From positions 1 to 63,244 of IMG/VR virus record IMGVR_UViG_3300021961_009334: a stretch of DNA of 63,244 nt; one strand, given 5' to 3'. Positions 50,278 through 58,320 of the stretch are shown one piece after another. The notes under the pieces are model-generated. The model did no database searches, was not told the origin of the DNA, and worked only from the letters and a program-made list of their open reading frames with translations. The number at the start of each line of letters is the position of its first letter. The first letter of the stretch is position 1. Made by a program: the position numbers and the translations under genes. The stretch is from a virus.

Positions 50278-50593
50278 TGACTGAGAACGAAGTGCCACAC
50301 CCACAAGAGGAATGGGCATTAGGGTTATTGTAGGTAAAGTATGAACCAAAGACTTCTTCCTTGTAGTCGATTTCTGTGCCCAAAACAAACAGTTCGCAGT
50401 TGGAATCCACCAACACAGTGATGTCACCAAACTGTAAAATTTGGTCTTTTTCTGTTTTATTTTCAGTTACATCGATTTTATAATTAAATCCAGCACAGCC
50501 ACCCCCTTTAACACCAAATCTAACATAAGGTTTGTTTTGTGCTTTTAATACTTCAAGCATCTTTTTTTGAGCTGATTCTGTTACTTTAATCAT
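50273..50593 (-). CDS. A-type Fe-S carrier protein (IscA/ErpA/SufA-like)
   Basis: A 106-residue A-type carrier. GVKGGGCAGF supplies C33, and SSCGCG supplies C97 and C99, the three conserved cluster-binding cysteines; the length is standard. These proteins deliver [4Fe-4S] or [2Fe-2S] clusters to apo-enzymes, including radical SAM enzymes. It is the last gene of the Nfu-SufT-SGNH-IscA operon. IscA versus ErpA cannot be decided by eye. Confidence 0.93.
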   Translation of the reverse strand: MIKVTESAQKKMLEVLKAQNKPYVRFGVKGGGCAGFNYKIDVTENKTEKDQILQFGDITVLVDSNCELFVLGTEIDYKEEVFGSYFTYNNPNAHSSCGCGTSFSVK

Positions 50594-50606
50594 ACTAATA
50601 TTTAAA

Positions 50607-51587
50607 TCAAATCTGTATCCATTTAGAGTGATTTAGAATTTTTTTAGTCCAAAGCCAGTGGGCAGTAATTTGTGGATGCCATTCACACAAAGGTACGTGA
50701 TCTAAAAAATTACAAAATTTTTCAATACAGTCTAACTGTTGATTTATTTCATTTTTAGTTGTATTTAGATTGATAATTTTGCTTGTCCATTTGTCCCACC
50801 ATTCAACTTCATTGCACAAAGGAAATGTTATGTTTTGATCAAACAATTTAGCAAGATATTCTACCCAACTTTGGGGAATTATGCTACGATTATTAGTGTT
50901 CATAATAGGATTAAAGTTCCTCCATATTAAAAAGTCTGCACTATATTGATTACAAAATCCTGAAATTAAATCTATCAACTGTTGTTCATATGTTGCAAAC
51001 CATTGTGTTAGAGATAATTTTTTTGTTTTATCGCCAAACATCCCCATGGTTGTACCCATGTAATTTTTATAGTATTCTGTGATGTTGTTCCATTTGGGGG
51101 AACTAAAACATCTGCCAGGAGATGTTATTTGAAACACAACTTTTATATTTTTATATTTTTTATGTAAAAAATGTAATACATCAGGCAAATGAAAAACTAA
51201 TTCAGTGTTATTGCATCCTGGTACTGCACATAGATATAGATCAGAACGTGTCAGTCTTGCACAGTGTCCTGCAAAAATATTATTCAATCTAAATGATAAA
51301 TTATCTTCCTTATCGATAGAATATACTTGAATGCCGCCATCGGCGTCATATAATCTGTCACCATAGGTCCAACTTTCTCCGATGACTACTATACATTGTT
51401 GCTGTTGTTTTGTAATCCATAGTTCAGTATTTTTTGCTGTTACACCAATTTCCAAATTGTGTTTGACACTGTGCATTTGATGTTTATCAATCCAATCAAA
51501 TGGCTGATTACTACGATAATCTATTTGGGTAAGTTCTAGTGGAGATGTCTTAAAATTTTCAACTAGATATCTAGTGTCTTGGATCAT
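50607..51587 (-). CDS. SGNH-like protein 4 inside the Fe-S operon
   Basis: A 326-residue protein. VVIGESWTYGDRL is a block I variant with the nucleophile Ser in G-E-S-W, CAVPGCNNTELVF fits block II, and VFQITSPGRCF resembles the ITSPGR/TTPGR block in SGNH protein 1. The C-terminal EWHPQITAHWLW may give the block V His. It is inserted between Fe-S genes and overlaps SufT by four bases, so it is likely co-expressed. Substrate unknown. Confidence 0.6.
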   Translation of the reverse strand: MIQDTRYLVENFKTSPLELTQIDYRSNQPFDWIDKHQMHSVKHNLEIGVTAKNTELWITKQQQQCIVVIGESWTYGDRLYDADGGIQVYSIDKEDNLSFRLNNIFAGHCARLTRSDLYLCAVPGCNNTELVFHLPDVLHFLHKKYKNIKVVFQITSPGRCFSSPKWNNITEYYKNYMGTTMGMFGDKTKKLSLTQWFATYEQQLIDLISGFCNQYSADFLIWRNFNPIMNTNNRSIIPQSWVEYLAKLFDQNITFPLCNEVEWWDKWTSKIINLNTTKNEINQQLDCIEKFCNFLDHVPLCEWHPQITAHWLWTKKILNHSKWIQI

Positions 51588-51883
51588 ATGCCTAGAGCAA
51601 GTCTAGTATCTTCAGGCATCATGTCAGGCCCAAATGGCGGATCGAAGGTTGTGATAATTTCAGCAACATCTATTCCATCTACTGATTCTGTAGCAAATTT
51701 GATATCTTCTACTATTTGATCAGCCACTGGACAAAAGGCCGAAGTTAAAGTATGAGTAATTTTTACTTTAGGAAGTTCTGTAATATCTATATTATAAATT
51801 AGTCCAAGATCATATACATTAATGTGTATTTCTGGGTCATAAACTTGTCTTAAGTTTTTGATAATTTCTTCTTCGATAGACAT
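51584..51883 (-). CDS. SufT/DUF59 (MIP18-family) Fe-S assembly protein
   Basis: A 99-residue single-domain protein of the DUF59/MIP18 family: VYDPEIHINVYDLGLIY is the diagnostic DPE...DLGLIY motif, followed by SAFCPVADQI with the conserved Cys and FDPPFGPDMM. SufT-type proteins help mature [4Fe-4S] proteins. It sits between the Nfu-like and SGNH genes with overlaps at both ends. Confidence 0.9.
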   Translation of the reverse strand: MSIEEEIIKNLRQVYDPEIHINVYDLGLIYNIDITELPKVKITHTLTSAFCPVADQIVEDIKFATESVDGIDVAEIITTFDPPFGPDMMPEDTRLALGI

Positions 51884-52401
51884 TATTGTAATCTCACTTG
51901 TTTTACTTCAGGTACTTTGACATGAACTTTATTAAACACAGCACCTAAAGTAGATTCGTGATTTGGACATCCCCAACAAGATCCTTGCATTTTAATTTCT
52001 ACTATGCCGTCTTTATATCTAATAAATCTAATATCGCCACCATCTAATTGTACTGATGGTCTGATTTCTTTTTCAATTATTTCCCTAACTGCACAACATA
52101 TTTCATCTGTACAATATGCATCTGTGTCACCTGATTCTATGTAAAAAAGTTCAGTTTCTAGAATTTTTTTGATCTTTGGTTTAATTTCTTCCCAGTCCCA
52201 TTGGGGGAACTTAGTAATAGTAATAAAATTTTCTTGCAATAATGCAAATCTTACTCCTGCTGTTCTGAATATTTTTTTGATAAAATCTCCACCATTAATA
52301 GCAAGGTCAATATCATACCAGATAGATCCAGAACCAACCAATGGCCTTAAAGCATAGAATTTTATTGCTTGTGGATTAGGAGTTGGTTCTGTTAAAATCA
52401 T
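51883..52401 (-). CDS. Nfu-type Fe-S carrier/scaffold
   Basis: A 172-residue protein with two parts. An Nfu N-terminal domain (TPNPQAIKFYALRPL) is followed by a NifU C-terminal domain with LDGGDIRFIRY and GSCWGCPN, whose CxxC is C142 and C145. Nfu hands [4Fe-4S] clusters to targets such as lipoyl synthase, a radical SAM enzyme. One-base overlaps with SOD and SufT place it in the operon core. Confidence 0.93.
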   Translation of the reverse strand: MILTEPTPNPQAIKFYALRPLVGSGSIWYDIDLAINGGDFIKKIFRTAGVRFALLQENFITITKFPQWDWEEIKPKIKKILETELFYIESGDTDAYCTDEICCAVREIIEKEIRPSVQLDGGDIRFIRYKDGIVEIKMQGSCWGCPNHESTLGAVFNKVHVKVPEVKQVRLQ

Positions 52402-53033
52402 TATGATTCTAAAAGTCTAGATTCAATAAACTTATAGTTTACCAGTTTGTTGATCCAATTTGTTAAGAATGCTTTTCTGTCATTTTTAAAATCTAAGTAA
52501 TAAGAATGTTCCCAAACATCACACGAAGCTAAGACTTCAACATCTTCGCCTACAGGATTGTTAGCATTAGAGTAAGATTTCCAAGTAACTTTTCCTTCTT
52601 CTAGTACAAGAAATACCCATCCAGATCCAAATTGGTCAACACCTTTTGCGATAAATGTTTCTTTAAATGAATCCAAAGACCCAAATGAATCTTCTATCTT
52701 AGATTGTAGTTCTGTAGATGGTTCTTCATATTTTGAAGTCATTGATTGCCAAAATATAATATGATTATAATTTTGTCCAGCATTATTAAAAATGCCATCG
52801 TTTGCATCACGAGAATCTACAATAATTTGTTTAAGACTTTTATTTTCGTACTCTGTTCCTTTAATATAATCATTCAATTTGTCGATATAAGTTTGATGAT
52901 GTTTACCATGATGCAGATCCAATGTGTCCCTGCTCATGTATGGTTCAAGGCTTGTTCTTGAATAGGGCAGTTCCATTAGGGTGAACTTGTCACCTTTTAC
53001 ATTGATATCATCTGCTACTTGATCTAATTTCAT
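52401..53033 (-). CDS. sodB: iron-type superoxide dismutase
   Basis: A 210-residue Fe/Mn SOD. Metal ligands are H41 (LHHGKHHQTY), H91 (NHIIFW), D172 and H176 (CDVWEHSYYLDF). NNAGQNYNH has Gln (Q87) in the position typical of FeSOD rather than MnSOD. The first 19 residues (MKLDQVADDINVKG) are an extra extension; an alternative start is the ATG at residue 20. It starts at the stop of the upstream gene. It would protect Fe-S enzymes from superoxide. Confidence 0.92.
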   Translation of the reverse strand: MKLDQVADDINVKGDKFTLMELPYSRTSLEPYMSRDTLDLHHGKHHQTYIDKLNDYIKGTEYENKSLKQIIVDSRDANDGIFNNAGQNYNHIIFWQSMTSKYEEPSTELQSKIEDSFGSLDSFKETFIAKGVDQFGSGWVFLVLEEGKVTWKSYSNANNPVGEDVEVLASCDVWEHSYYLDFKNDRKAFLTNWINKLVNYKFIESRLLES

Positions 53034-53203
53034 TATTTTTTCTTGGGTCGTCCTCGACCTTTTGTAGTTTTCTTTGTTGTGATTTTTTTAGTTGTTGTTT
53101 TCTTTTTTGTTTTTGGTGCTTCTACTGTTGTAGATTGAGCGGTAGCAGCTGTTGATGCTGTAGGCTCTTTATGTCCACCAAATAACCATGTTAGTATTCC
53201 CAT
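53033..53203 (-). CDS. small AT-hook-like basic protein
   Basis: A 56-residue protein from ATG 53201-53203, preceded by AGGAG. The N-terminus (GILTWLFGG) is hydrophobic, a Thr/Ala-rich linker follows, and the C-terminal half is Lys/Thr-rich, ending in KGRGRPKKK, an AT-hook core. The mixed membrane-like and DNA-binding design is odd. It is the first gene of the SOD/Nfu/SufT/IscA operon. Confidence 0.6.
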   Translation of the reverse strand: MGILTWLFGGHKEPTASTAATAQSTTVEAPKTKKKTTTKKITTKKTTKGRGRPKKK

Positions 53204-53228
53204 AATTAGGTCTCCTCTTTTTAACATT

Positions 53229-53257
53229 ATTATACTTATTTTATGTGGTTTTGTCAA
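53229..53257 (-). promoter_or_regulatory. sigma70-type promoter of the Fe-S/SOD operon
   Basis: TTGACA (53252-53257), 17 bases, TATAAT (53229-53234). The transcript would start near 53222, leaving a short leader with AGGAG before the ATG at 53203. Both hexamers are perfect. Confidence 0.8.
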
Positions 53258-54289
53258 TCACCAAACAGGTGATCCCACAGACACCAATTGGTATTCTGTC
53301 GCCAGCAGTGTTGATGCAAGGTTTTTTGCCTTGGATTCGCATTGAATATCAAAGAATTCTCCAAATGGACGCACCCACTCATTGGTTTTATGATGCCAAT
53401 AAAAATCAGAGTGTGCTCGGATAGTTGCTTTGTTTTCACCATTGTCAAACAACCAATCTCTGTCCAGCAGTTTGTTTGCATCAACTTTGTCTTTTAGTAT
53501 TTCTCTTGGTTGTGAGTAATGCATTGCAGGACGTATGCCACGCCATGAATCTATGATGCGTTTGATTCTATCATCGGTATGAGTAATCCATTCGCCTGTG
53601 TTCACCCAATGATGATGGATGTCAAAAACCAGTGCCACGTGTTTTTCAAGTTCCAGTATATCAGACAGTCCCCATTTCATTTCTTCATTCTCTATGGTGA
53701 TACAATTTCTTGCTTCCGGTGAAAGACGTGGTAACACATCGATAATACCTTGTGGACCTCGTCTACCTGCAATATGCACATTAATTTTAAAGTCTTGAAA
53801 TGTTCGACCATATCCCATCCAACGAGCCATGTTTACATGATACTCAAACTCGTCAATTGAACGTTCAATCACATCATCTGACTCTGATGCTAACACTGTG
53901 AACTGTCCGGGATGAAAGGATAACCTAACTCCCAATTGCCTTGCTGTGTCGCCAACTTCAGCAAAATGTTTTTCAAGATAGGCAATTACATCTGTTTTCT
54001 GCCAAAAGTAACGCCACGTGGCTTCGGTTGCTACCGGAAGAATTGGTGAACTCAAACGACACATTCTTAATGGTTCAGGCAGTGCGCCTGTGTATTTGAT
54101 TAATTCATGTATTGACGAAATGTTGTGTTGCATGAGCATCCAAAGTTTTTCTTCTGCTTCATCTCGATGTTCGTTTAACCATCTCACAGTCGTTGCTTTA
54201 CAGTTTAAAGGAGACTCTGCTTCTTTCAACAATTTAGGTTTTAAACTACGATCTGAATGAAGGTATTTGCAACAGAAGCCTAGACGCAT
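53258..54289 (-). CDS. uvsE: UV damage endonuclease (UvsE/UVDE family)
   Basis: A 343-residue TIM-barrel enzyme. RLGFCCKYLHSD starts the family, with RLSFHPGQFTVL, INVHIAGRRG, CITIENEE and VFDIHHHWVNTG as metal-binding and active-site segments. The enzyme nicks DNA next to UV photoproducts. It has a perfect sigma70-type promoter right before the ATG, so it is expressed early and alone. Confidence 0.92.
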   Translation of the reverse strand: MRLGFCCKYLHSDRSLKPKLLKEAESPLNCKATTVRWLNEHRDEAEEKLWMLMQHNISSIHELIKYTGALPEPLRMCRLSSPILPVATEATWRYFWQKTDVIAYLEKHFAEVGDTARQLGVRLSFHPGQFTVLASESDDVIERSIDEFEYHVNMARWMGYGRTFQDFKINVHIAGRRGPQGIIDVLPRLSPEARNCITIENEEMKWGLSDILELEKHVALVFDIHHHWVNTGEWITHTDDRIKRIIDSWRGIRPAMHYSQPREILKDKVDANKLLDRDWLFDNGENKATIRAHSDFYWHHKTNEWVRPFGEFFDIQCESKAKNLASTLLATEYQLVSVGSPVW

Positions 54290-54295
54290 ACATCT

Positions 54296-54323
54296 ATTAT
54301 AGTTGAAGTTAAGATTTTGTCAA
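54296..54323 (-). promoter_or_regulatory. leaderless sigma70-type promoter of uvsE
   Basis: TTGACA (54318-54323), 16 bases, TATAAT (54296-54301), 6 bases, ATG at 54289. Both hexamers are perfect consensus. Confidence 0.85.
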
Positions 54324-55793
54324 CACATGAACACCATACTTGTTTGTCCAATCTTTGGCGTCTTGTTCGTTGTTGACCATGGGTTTGCCTTTGATGTTCA
54401 AAGAAGTATTCAATAACATAGGACATCCGGTCTTGGCGTACCATGCTTCTAACAGTGCTCTGAAACCCGGAGAATCGTTTTTACCCACAGTTTGTATGCG
54501 TGATGTATTGTCCACATGCACTATGGCAGGAAACTCTTCTGGACGTTTACACACCGCTGTATACTGCATATAAGGACTCTGTGTGCCTATTGTAGATGTG
54601 TCGAAGTAATCTGACACATATTCCTCCAATATGGCCGGAGCGAAAGGTCTGAACTCTTGTCTATGTTTGATTGCATTTACTGTGTCCTTGATGTCGGGTC
54701 CTCTTGGATCTGCCAGCAATGATCTATGACCTAATGCTCTAGGTCCAAATTCTGCCCGACCATTTGCAACTCCAACTATTTTTTGTGTTTCTAATTTATT
54801 AATTAATCCATTAACAGGATATTCACCTTGTATATCATAACCAAGATAAGGACCTGGCCATTCAATTCTACCTATTTCATCCAACACACAACCTATGGAA
54901 GATCCTGCATCTCCAGGATTAGGCACAATCCATACATTATTATAATATTTTTTTGCAATCGGATTGGCCACACAGTTTAGAGCACAGCCTCCAACCAAAA
55001 CAAGGTTGGCGGAAGGTTGTGTCATTTTGGCATGTTTGATGATGCGTTCAAAATTTTCTTCATACAGTGCTTGGGTAGTCGCCGCCAGATCACACAAATC
55101 TTGAATGGTGTTTGCTTCAGGCAACCATGTTTGACAACCTCTATGTAAATTGATATTATATTTGGTATCAAATCCTTCGTTATCATAAGCAAAGAAATTT
55201 CGTTTCATCTCGCCATAGTATTTGATTGGTGACCCCAATGCACTCATCCCCATAAGAATATATTCTTCTTCATTGGGTTTGAAATGTACTCGTTGTGTCA
55301 TAGCAGAATACCATAGTCCTATAGAGTGAGGATAATTTTGACTGTAGACTTTTTTTAATTTATTGTCATAACCTTGCCAAACTGTAAGACATTCCCATTC
55401 TCCTATAGAATCTATTACAACTACAGTTGCATCTTTGTAAACACTTGTAAAGTAACCAGCCGCCGCATGACTGCGGTGGTGTGAATGCATCTTAATAGGT
55501 ATGCCTTTGATATTGAAATCTGTTAGGTGAGATTTAATAGATGGTTTGTTGAACACCAAATCCCATTGTCCCGCCCATGCTTGTCTAGTTTTTTTAATCC
55601 AGTTATTTTCGTAAAAATGAATTTGTTTAGGATAACCAAATTTTAATGCATCATCAATTATTAATTGATTAAGCCATTTATCGTTTTTTATACCCGAATA
55701 TCTTTCCGCATGGCTGGCAAATACTAATTTTTGATCATCGAATACGGCAAGCGCCGCATCATGAGCCATTGCTGATATGCCCCACCTAATCAT
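54309..55793 (-). CDS. carbamoyltransferase (NodU/TobZ/CmcH family)
   Basis: A 494-residue carbamoyltransferase. MHSHHRSHAAAGYF, GGCALNCVANPIAK, and GVANGRAEFGPRALGHRSLLADPR are the family's carbamoyl-phosphate and ATP-binding segments; the C-terminal YrdC-like region follows (LNTSLNIKGKP). It could carbamoylate a sugar or nucleoside. The family is seen in T4-like cyanophages. Its ATG overlaps the small gene's stop. Confidence 0.9.
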   Translation of the reverse strand: MIRWGISAMAHDAALAVFDDQKLVFASHAERYSGIKNDKWLNQLIIDDALKFGYPKQIHFYENNWIKKTRQAWAGQWDLVFNKPSIKSHLTDFNIKGIPIKMHSHHRSHAAAGYFTSVYKDATVVVIDSIGEWECLTVWQGYDNKLKKVYSQNYPHSIGLWYSAMTQRVHFKPNEEEYILMGMSALGSPIKYYGEMKRNFFAYDNEGFDTKYNINLHRGCQTWLPEANTIQDLCDLAATTQALYEENFERIIKHAKMTQPSANLVLVGGCALNCVANPIAKKYYNNVWIVPNPGDAGSSIGCVLDEIGRIEWPGPYLGYDIQGEYPVNGLINKLETQKIVGVANGRAEFGPRALGHRSLLADPRGPDIKDTVNAIKHRQEFRPFAPAILEEYVSDYFDTSTIGTQSPYMQYTAVCKRPEEFPAIVHVDNTSRIQTVGKNDSPGFRALLEAWYAKTGCPMLLNTSLNIKGKPMVNNEQDAKDWTNKYGVHVLTKS

Positions 55794-55909
55794 TATTCGT
55801 ATATGAAAGGATCTCTTTTTCTAAGTTCTTTAATTTTTTTCCTAAAAGCAATTTCTTGTTTTATTTTGCGAATGGGCCAAAAAATAAAATTAATAATTTT
55901 TTTAATCAT
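55793..55909 (-). CDS. 38-residue membrane-associated protein
   Basis: Read directly: ATG at 55907-55909, TAA at 55793. MIKKIINFIFWPIRKIKQE begins with an amphipathic/hydrophobic helix, then a Lys/Arg-rich tail ending LRKRDPFIYE, a wording I recall from small T4-like phage genes beside carbamoyltransferase. It overlaps both neighbours by one and eight bases. Function unknown. Confidence 0.55.
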   Translation of the reverse strand: MIKKIINFIFWPIRKIKQEIAFRKKIKELRKRDPFIYE

Positions 55910-56354
55910 TACACTCGTATATAGCAGAATTATTTTCATGTTCCCAAATTTCTACCTTTTGTACTTTAACTCTACCATTAGTTTTTTTAAAAGTCCAGTC
56001 ATTGGCAAAATCGTACACAAATTTACAAGATGCCTCGATACCAGGCCCATATCCTTTTGTAACATCCATAATATTGATATTAATTACTCCAAGGTTGTGT
56101 AATTTTTTAATATCTTCTAGATTAGGATCATCAGATGCGATCAGTGTTCTGTGGTCCCATTGTTCTTCCAACCAATCTCTTACTTCGCCTAGAAATCCAA
56201 AATCCATTACCCATTGTCTGTGATCTAGATCTCCTGCAAATGTTATTTGCACATGTCTGCCATAACCATGAATAAATTTGCAATGACTGTCATCGCGCCA
56301 TTGTCTGTGTCCTGTACAGATAGGACCAAATCGTTTTGTTGAATAATATGCCAT
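55902..56354 (-). CDS. queD: QueD-like 6-carboxytetrahydropterin synthase
   Basis: A 150-residue T-fold protein of the QueD/PTPS family. SHCKFIHGYGRH supplies the catalytic Cys25 and His29, DFGFLGEVRDWLEE and QWDHRTLI fit the conserved DF and DH motifs, and VEIWEHENNSAIY has the substrate-binding Glu. The usual HGH zinc motif reads HGY (residue 31), although H34 follows; this variant looks phage-specific. It belongs to 7-deazaguanine (queuosine) synthesis. Confidence 0.75.
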   Translation of the reverse strand: MAYYSTKRFGPICTGHRQWRDDSHCKFIHGYGRHVQITFAGDLDHRQWVMDFGFLGEVRDWLEEQWDHRTLIASDDPNLEDIKKLHNLGVININIMDVTKGYGPGIEASCKFVYDFANDWTFKKTNGRVKVQKVEIWEHENNSAIYECND

Positions 56355-56357
56355 GAG

Positions 56358-57119
56358 TTATTGTACTACAAAATCATACATTCGTATACGAAAATCTTTG
56401 GATTTCATTAATAAAATTTTTTCACCGAAGTCTTTTATTGCATAATGATCATTCATTTCAAAAGGTTTTTTTGAAGAAATAACAACTAAAATTTCATTAG
56501 GATTATCTTCTTTGAACATTTTTAAAGTATAGTTGGAATTTGGTATAATTAAATTTTCTAACTTTTGTTGTGGATCATATACATTAGGATAGATTTTAGT
56601 TGCAGTTGAATTTACTGCAAAAATACTAAAATATTGTTTGCTTTCAGCCGAGATCTTTAATTCCATATTGTCATTAGAATGGAACATGCCTTGTTTGTTC
56701 ATTATGACACTGAAATCATGATCATGGTCATATATTTTATCTAAAGGCATAACAAAGCCATCTACTTTTGCCAAACAAAATCTCTTTTCGTTCTCATAAA
56801 TTATCTCTGTGCTGTAAACTGATTTTTTGATAATGCCAGGAAAAGTAATCCATTTAAAACTATTGAGTTCGCAGTTGTCGTTAACACAAGATTTTAGGTC
56901 ATTTACTTGAATCACTACTCCTATTTCATCTTCTATCAATTGTTTGGTTGCTTTAAGTTTTGCAATTTCACAAGATTGATTTTCTGTGATGTCTGCACCG
57001 AAGTCGTGTATGCCAATGGCAGAGCCAGACCATGCTGACAGTGACCAAAGGCACACTACGATTGTGGTGGTAAATTTACTCAATAATTGTACTTTGAGTA
57101 AATGCTTGTTCGATATCAT
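56358..57119 (-). CDS. periplasmic protein, DUF4384-like C-terminal domain
   Basis: A 253-residue protein with an N-terminal hydrophobic segment (TTTIVVCLWSLSAWSGSA) compatible with a signal peptide. Cys pairs (LKSCVNDNCEL and others) could form disulfides. The C-terminal half (YFSIFAVNSTATKIYPNVYDP) resembles DUF4384-type domains. It overlaps the LPP20-like lipoprotein gene by 44 bases. Likely a secreted partner of that lipoprotein. Confidence 0.55.
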   Translation of the reverse strand: MISNKHLLKVQLLSKFTTTIVVCLWSLSAWSGSAIGIHDFGADITENQSCEIAKLKATKQLIEDEIGVVIQVNDLKSCVNDNCELNSFKWITFPGIIKKSVYSTEIIYENEKRFCLAKVDGFVMPLDKIYDHDHDFSVIMNKQGMFHSNDNMELKISAESKQYFSIFAVNSTATKIYPNVYDPQQKLENLIIPNSNYTLKMFKEDNPNEILVVISSKKPFEMNDHYAIKDFGEKILLMKSKDFRIRMYDFVVQ

Positions 57120-57630
57120 CTTTGTTAATTGATACTGCTCTTGCCGGAGGATACCAATCAGATCGATCGAATTTCATCAAAATGAAAGATCTGTAATGAG
57201 GTCCTTCGTTTACAACCACTTTATTAACAATAATATACCCACCCATATCTAACTCGTCAATCACTGCTTGTGACATTTTAGTTGTCAATTGAGTTGTATT
57301 ACCGTTTACTACAGACCCTGAATCTTCTATGTATCTTTTGAAGTCTCCATTAATATAGTTCTGTAGTTTATCTGCAATCATGACCTTGGCGTCATGGATG
57401 CCTTTGTCTATCGAGAACTGCATGTCCTGACTTTGTCCTGTGGCAACTCCATAAACCCATTCATCATCATCCATAGGATAATCAAAGAACCATTCTGGAA
57501 CTTCACTGCCACCACGCAGTTTTACTGTATCGATATCTACCTTCTTGTTGATATTATTGTTAAACGGATTGACCGAAGAACAAGCACCAAGCATCAATGC
57601 AAGAAAGGTTGTTGCGATTATTTGTTTCAT
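57076..57630 (-). CDS. LPP20-family-like lipoprotein
   Basis: A 184-residue lipoprotein with lipobox LGAC (Cys17). PEWFFDYPMDDDEWVYGVATG, GIHDAKVMIADKLQNYI and a VVVNEGPHYRSFILMKF strand match the LPP20 family layout of bacterial outer-membrane lipoproteins. The -10 box lies six bases before the ATG, so expression is early and leaderless. Possible superinfection exclusion or envelope change. Confidence 0.65.
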   Translation of the reverse strand: MKQIIATTFLALMLGACSSVNPFNNNINKKVDIDTVKLRGGSEVPEWFFDYPMDDDEWVYGVATGQSQDMQFSIDKGIHDAKVMIADKLQNYINGDFKRYIEDSGSVVNGNTTQLTTKMSQAVIDELDMGGYIIVNKVVVNEGPHYRSFILMKFDRSDWYPPARAVSINKDDIEQAFTQSTIIE

Positions 57631-57636
57631 GTAATA

Positions 57637-57664
57637 ATTTTATAATAGATTAAAAAAGTGTCAA
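57637..57664 (-). promoter_or_regulatory. leaderless sigma70-type promoter of the lipoprotein pair
   Basis: TTGACA (57659-57664), 16 bases, TAAAAT (57637-57642), 6 bases, ATG at 57630. Confidence 0.75.
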
Positions 57665-57667
57665 CCG

Positions 57668-57934
57668 TTAAAAAGGAACAAGTTGCCAACTTTGATCTGG
57701 CATTCTACAACGTCTAGATGGAATATAAAGACCGTTAAGATTCACTTGGTAAATTTGGTTAGCACAGTACAATCCGTCTTGTGCTACATAGAATTCGCCA
57801 ATTTCTTGATTTTCTTTCACCCAAGATGGTTCACTTTGGTATTTAGGCTCTAACATAATACCAGCATCTAAAACATAAGGAATTGAAAGGATTATAAGGA
57901 AAAACAGAATAGACAGAATGGTATTACGAATCAT
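57668..57934 (-). CDS. small secreted or membrane protein
   Basis: An 88-residue protein with a strong N-terminal hydrophobic segment (ILSILFFLIILSIPYV) and a Cys-containing exported-type domain (YCANQIY, RRCRMPDQSW). Signal peptide or anchor. It overlaps the upstream gene by four bases. Family not recognised. Confidence 0.5.
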   Translation of the reverse strand: MIRNTILSILFFLIILSIPYVLDAGIMLEPKYQSEPSWVKENQEIGEFYVAQDGLYCANQIYQVNLNGLYIPSRRCRMPDQSWQLVPF

Positions 57935-58314
57935 ACTTTTTTACCTGCTGTTTTTAAGTCTGCCTTGGCAATCACCATGTATGGACCTTTGTTATAGGCA
58001 GGCGCTATGGTGTAGCCTGCAGATACTTCTAGTCTTTCTCTGTCATTTCTTTTTAACCCAGCCACTCCAGGCAAAGAAGAAGGCATAGAATAGTAGGGAT
58101 TTTTTACAATCTGTTTAGGATTGTTGAATGAATTAGAGTCAGTAAACGCAGTCCAACCTTGTTTATGGTTGCGAGTTTTTGGTGTTACTCCAAGTGATTC
58201 TAGATATTTGGCATAATCTGCCTGTGCTTGTCTATCTCGGGCAGTTAGTCCTTTGACCTTACGTTTTTTTGTTGAATTCATACTCAACGCAGGTCCCACA
58301 AGATGCATAGTCAT
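57931..58314 (-). CDS. conserved phage protein of unknown function
   Basis: A 127-residue basic protein; HLVGPALSMNSTKKRKVKG and an ARDRQAQADYAKYL segment recall a protein found in other T4-like phages. It has a perfect sigma70-type promoter immediately before its ATG, so it is likely among the first genes expressed. Possibly a host-takeover protein; no motif settles it. Confidence 0.6.
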   Translation of the reverse strand: MTMHLVGPALSMNSTKKRKVKGLTARDRQAQADYAKYLESLGVTPKTRNHKQGWTAFTDSNSFNNPKQIVKNPYYSMPSSLPGVAGLKRNDRERLEVSAGYTIAPAYNKGPYMVIAKADLKTAGKKV

Positions 58315-58320
58315 ATTTTT

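Noticed and set aside
55803-56102. Plus-strand open frame of about 99 residues
   Set aside because: It is opposite the QueD-like gene and the 38-residue gene, has no SD or family match, and is hydrophobic only because it reads a U-rich antisense strand.
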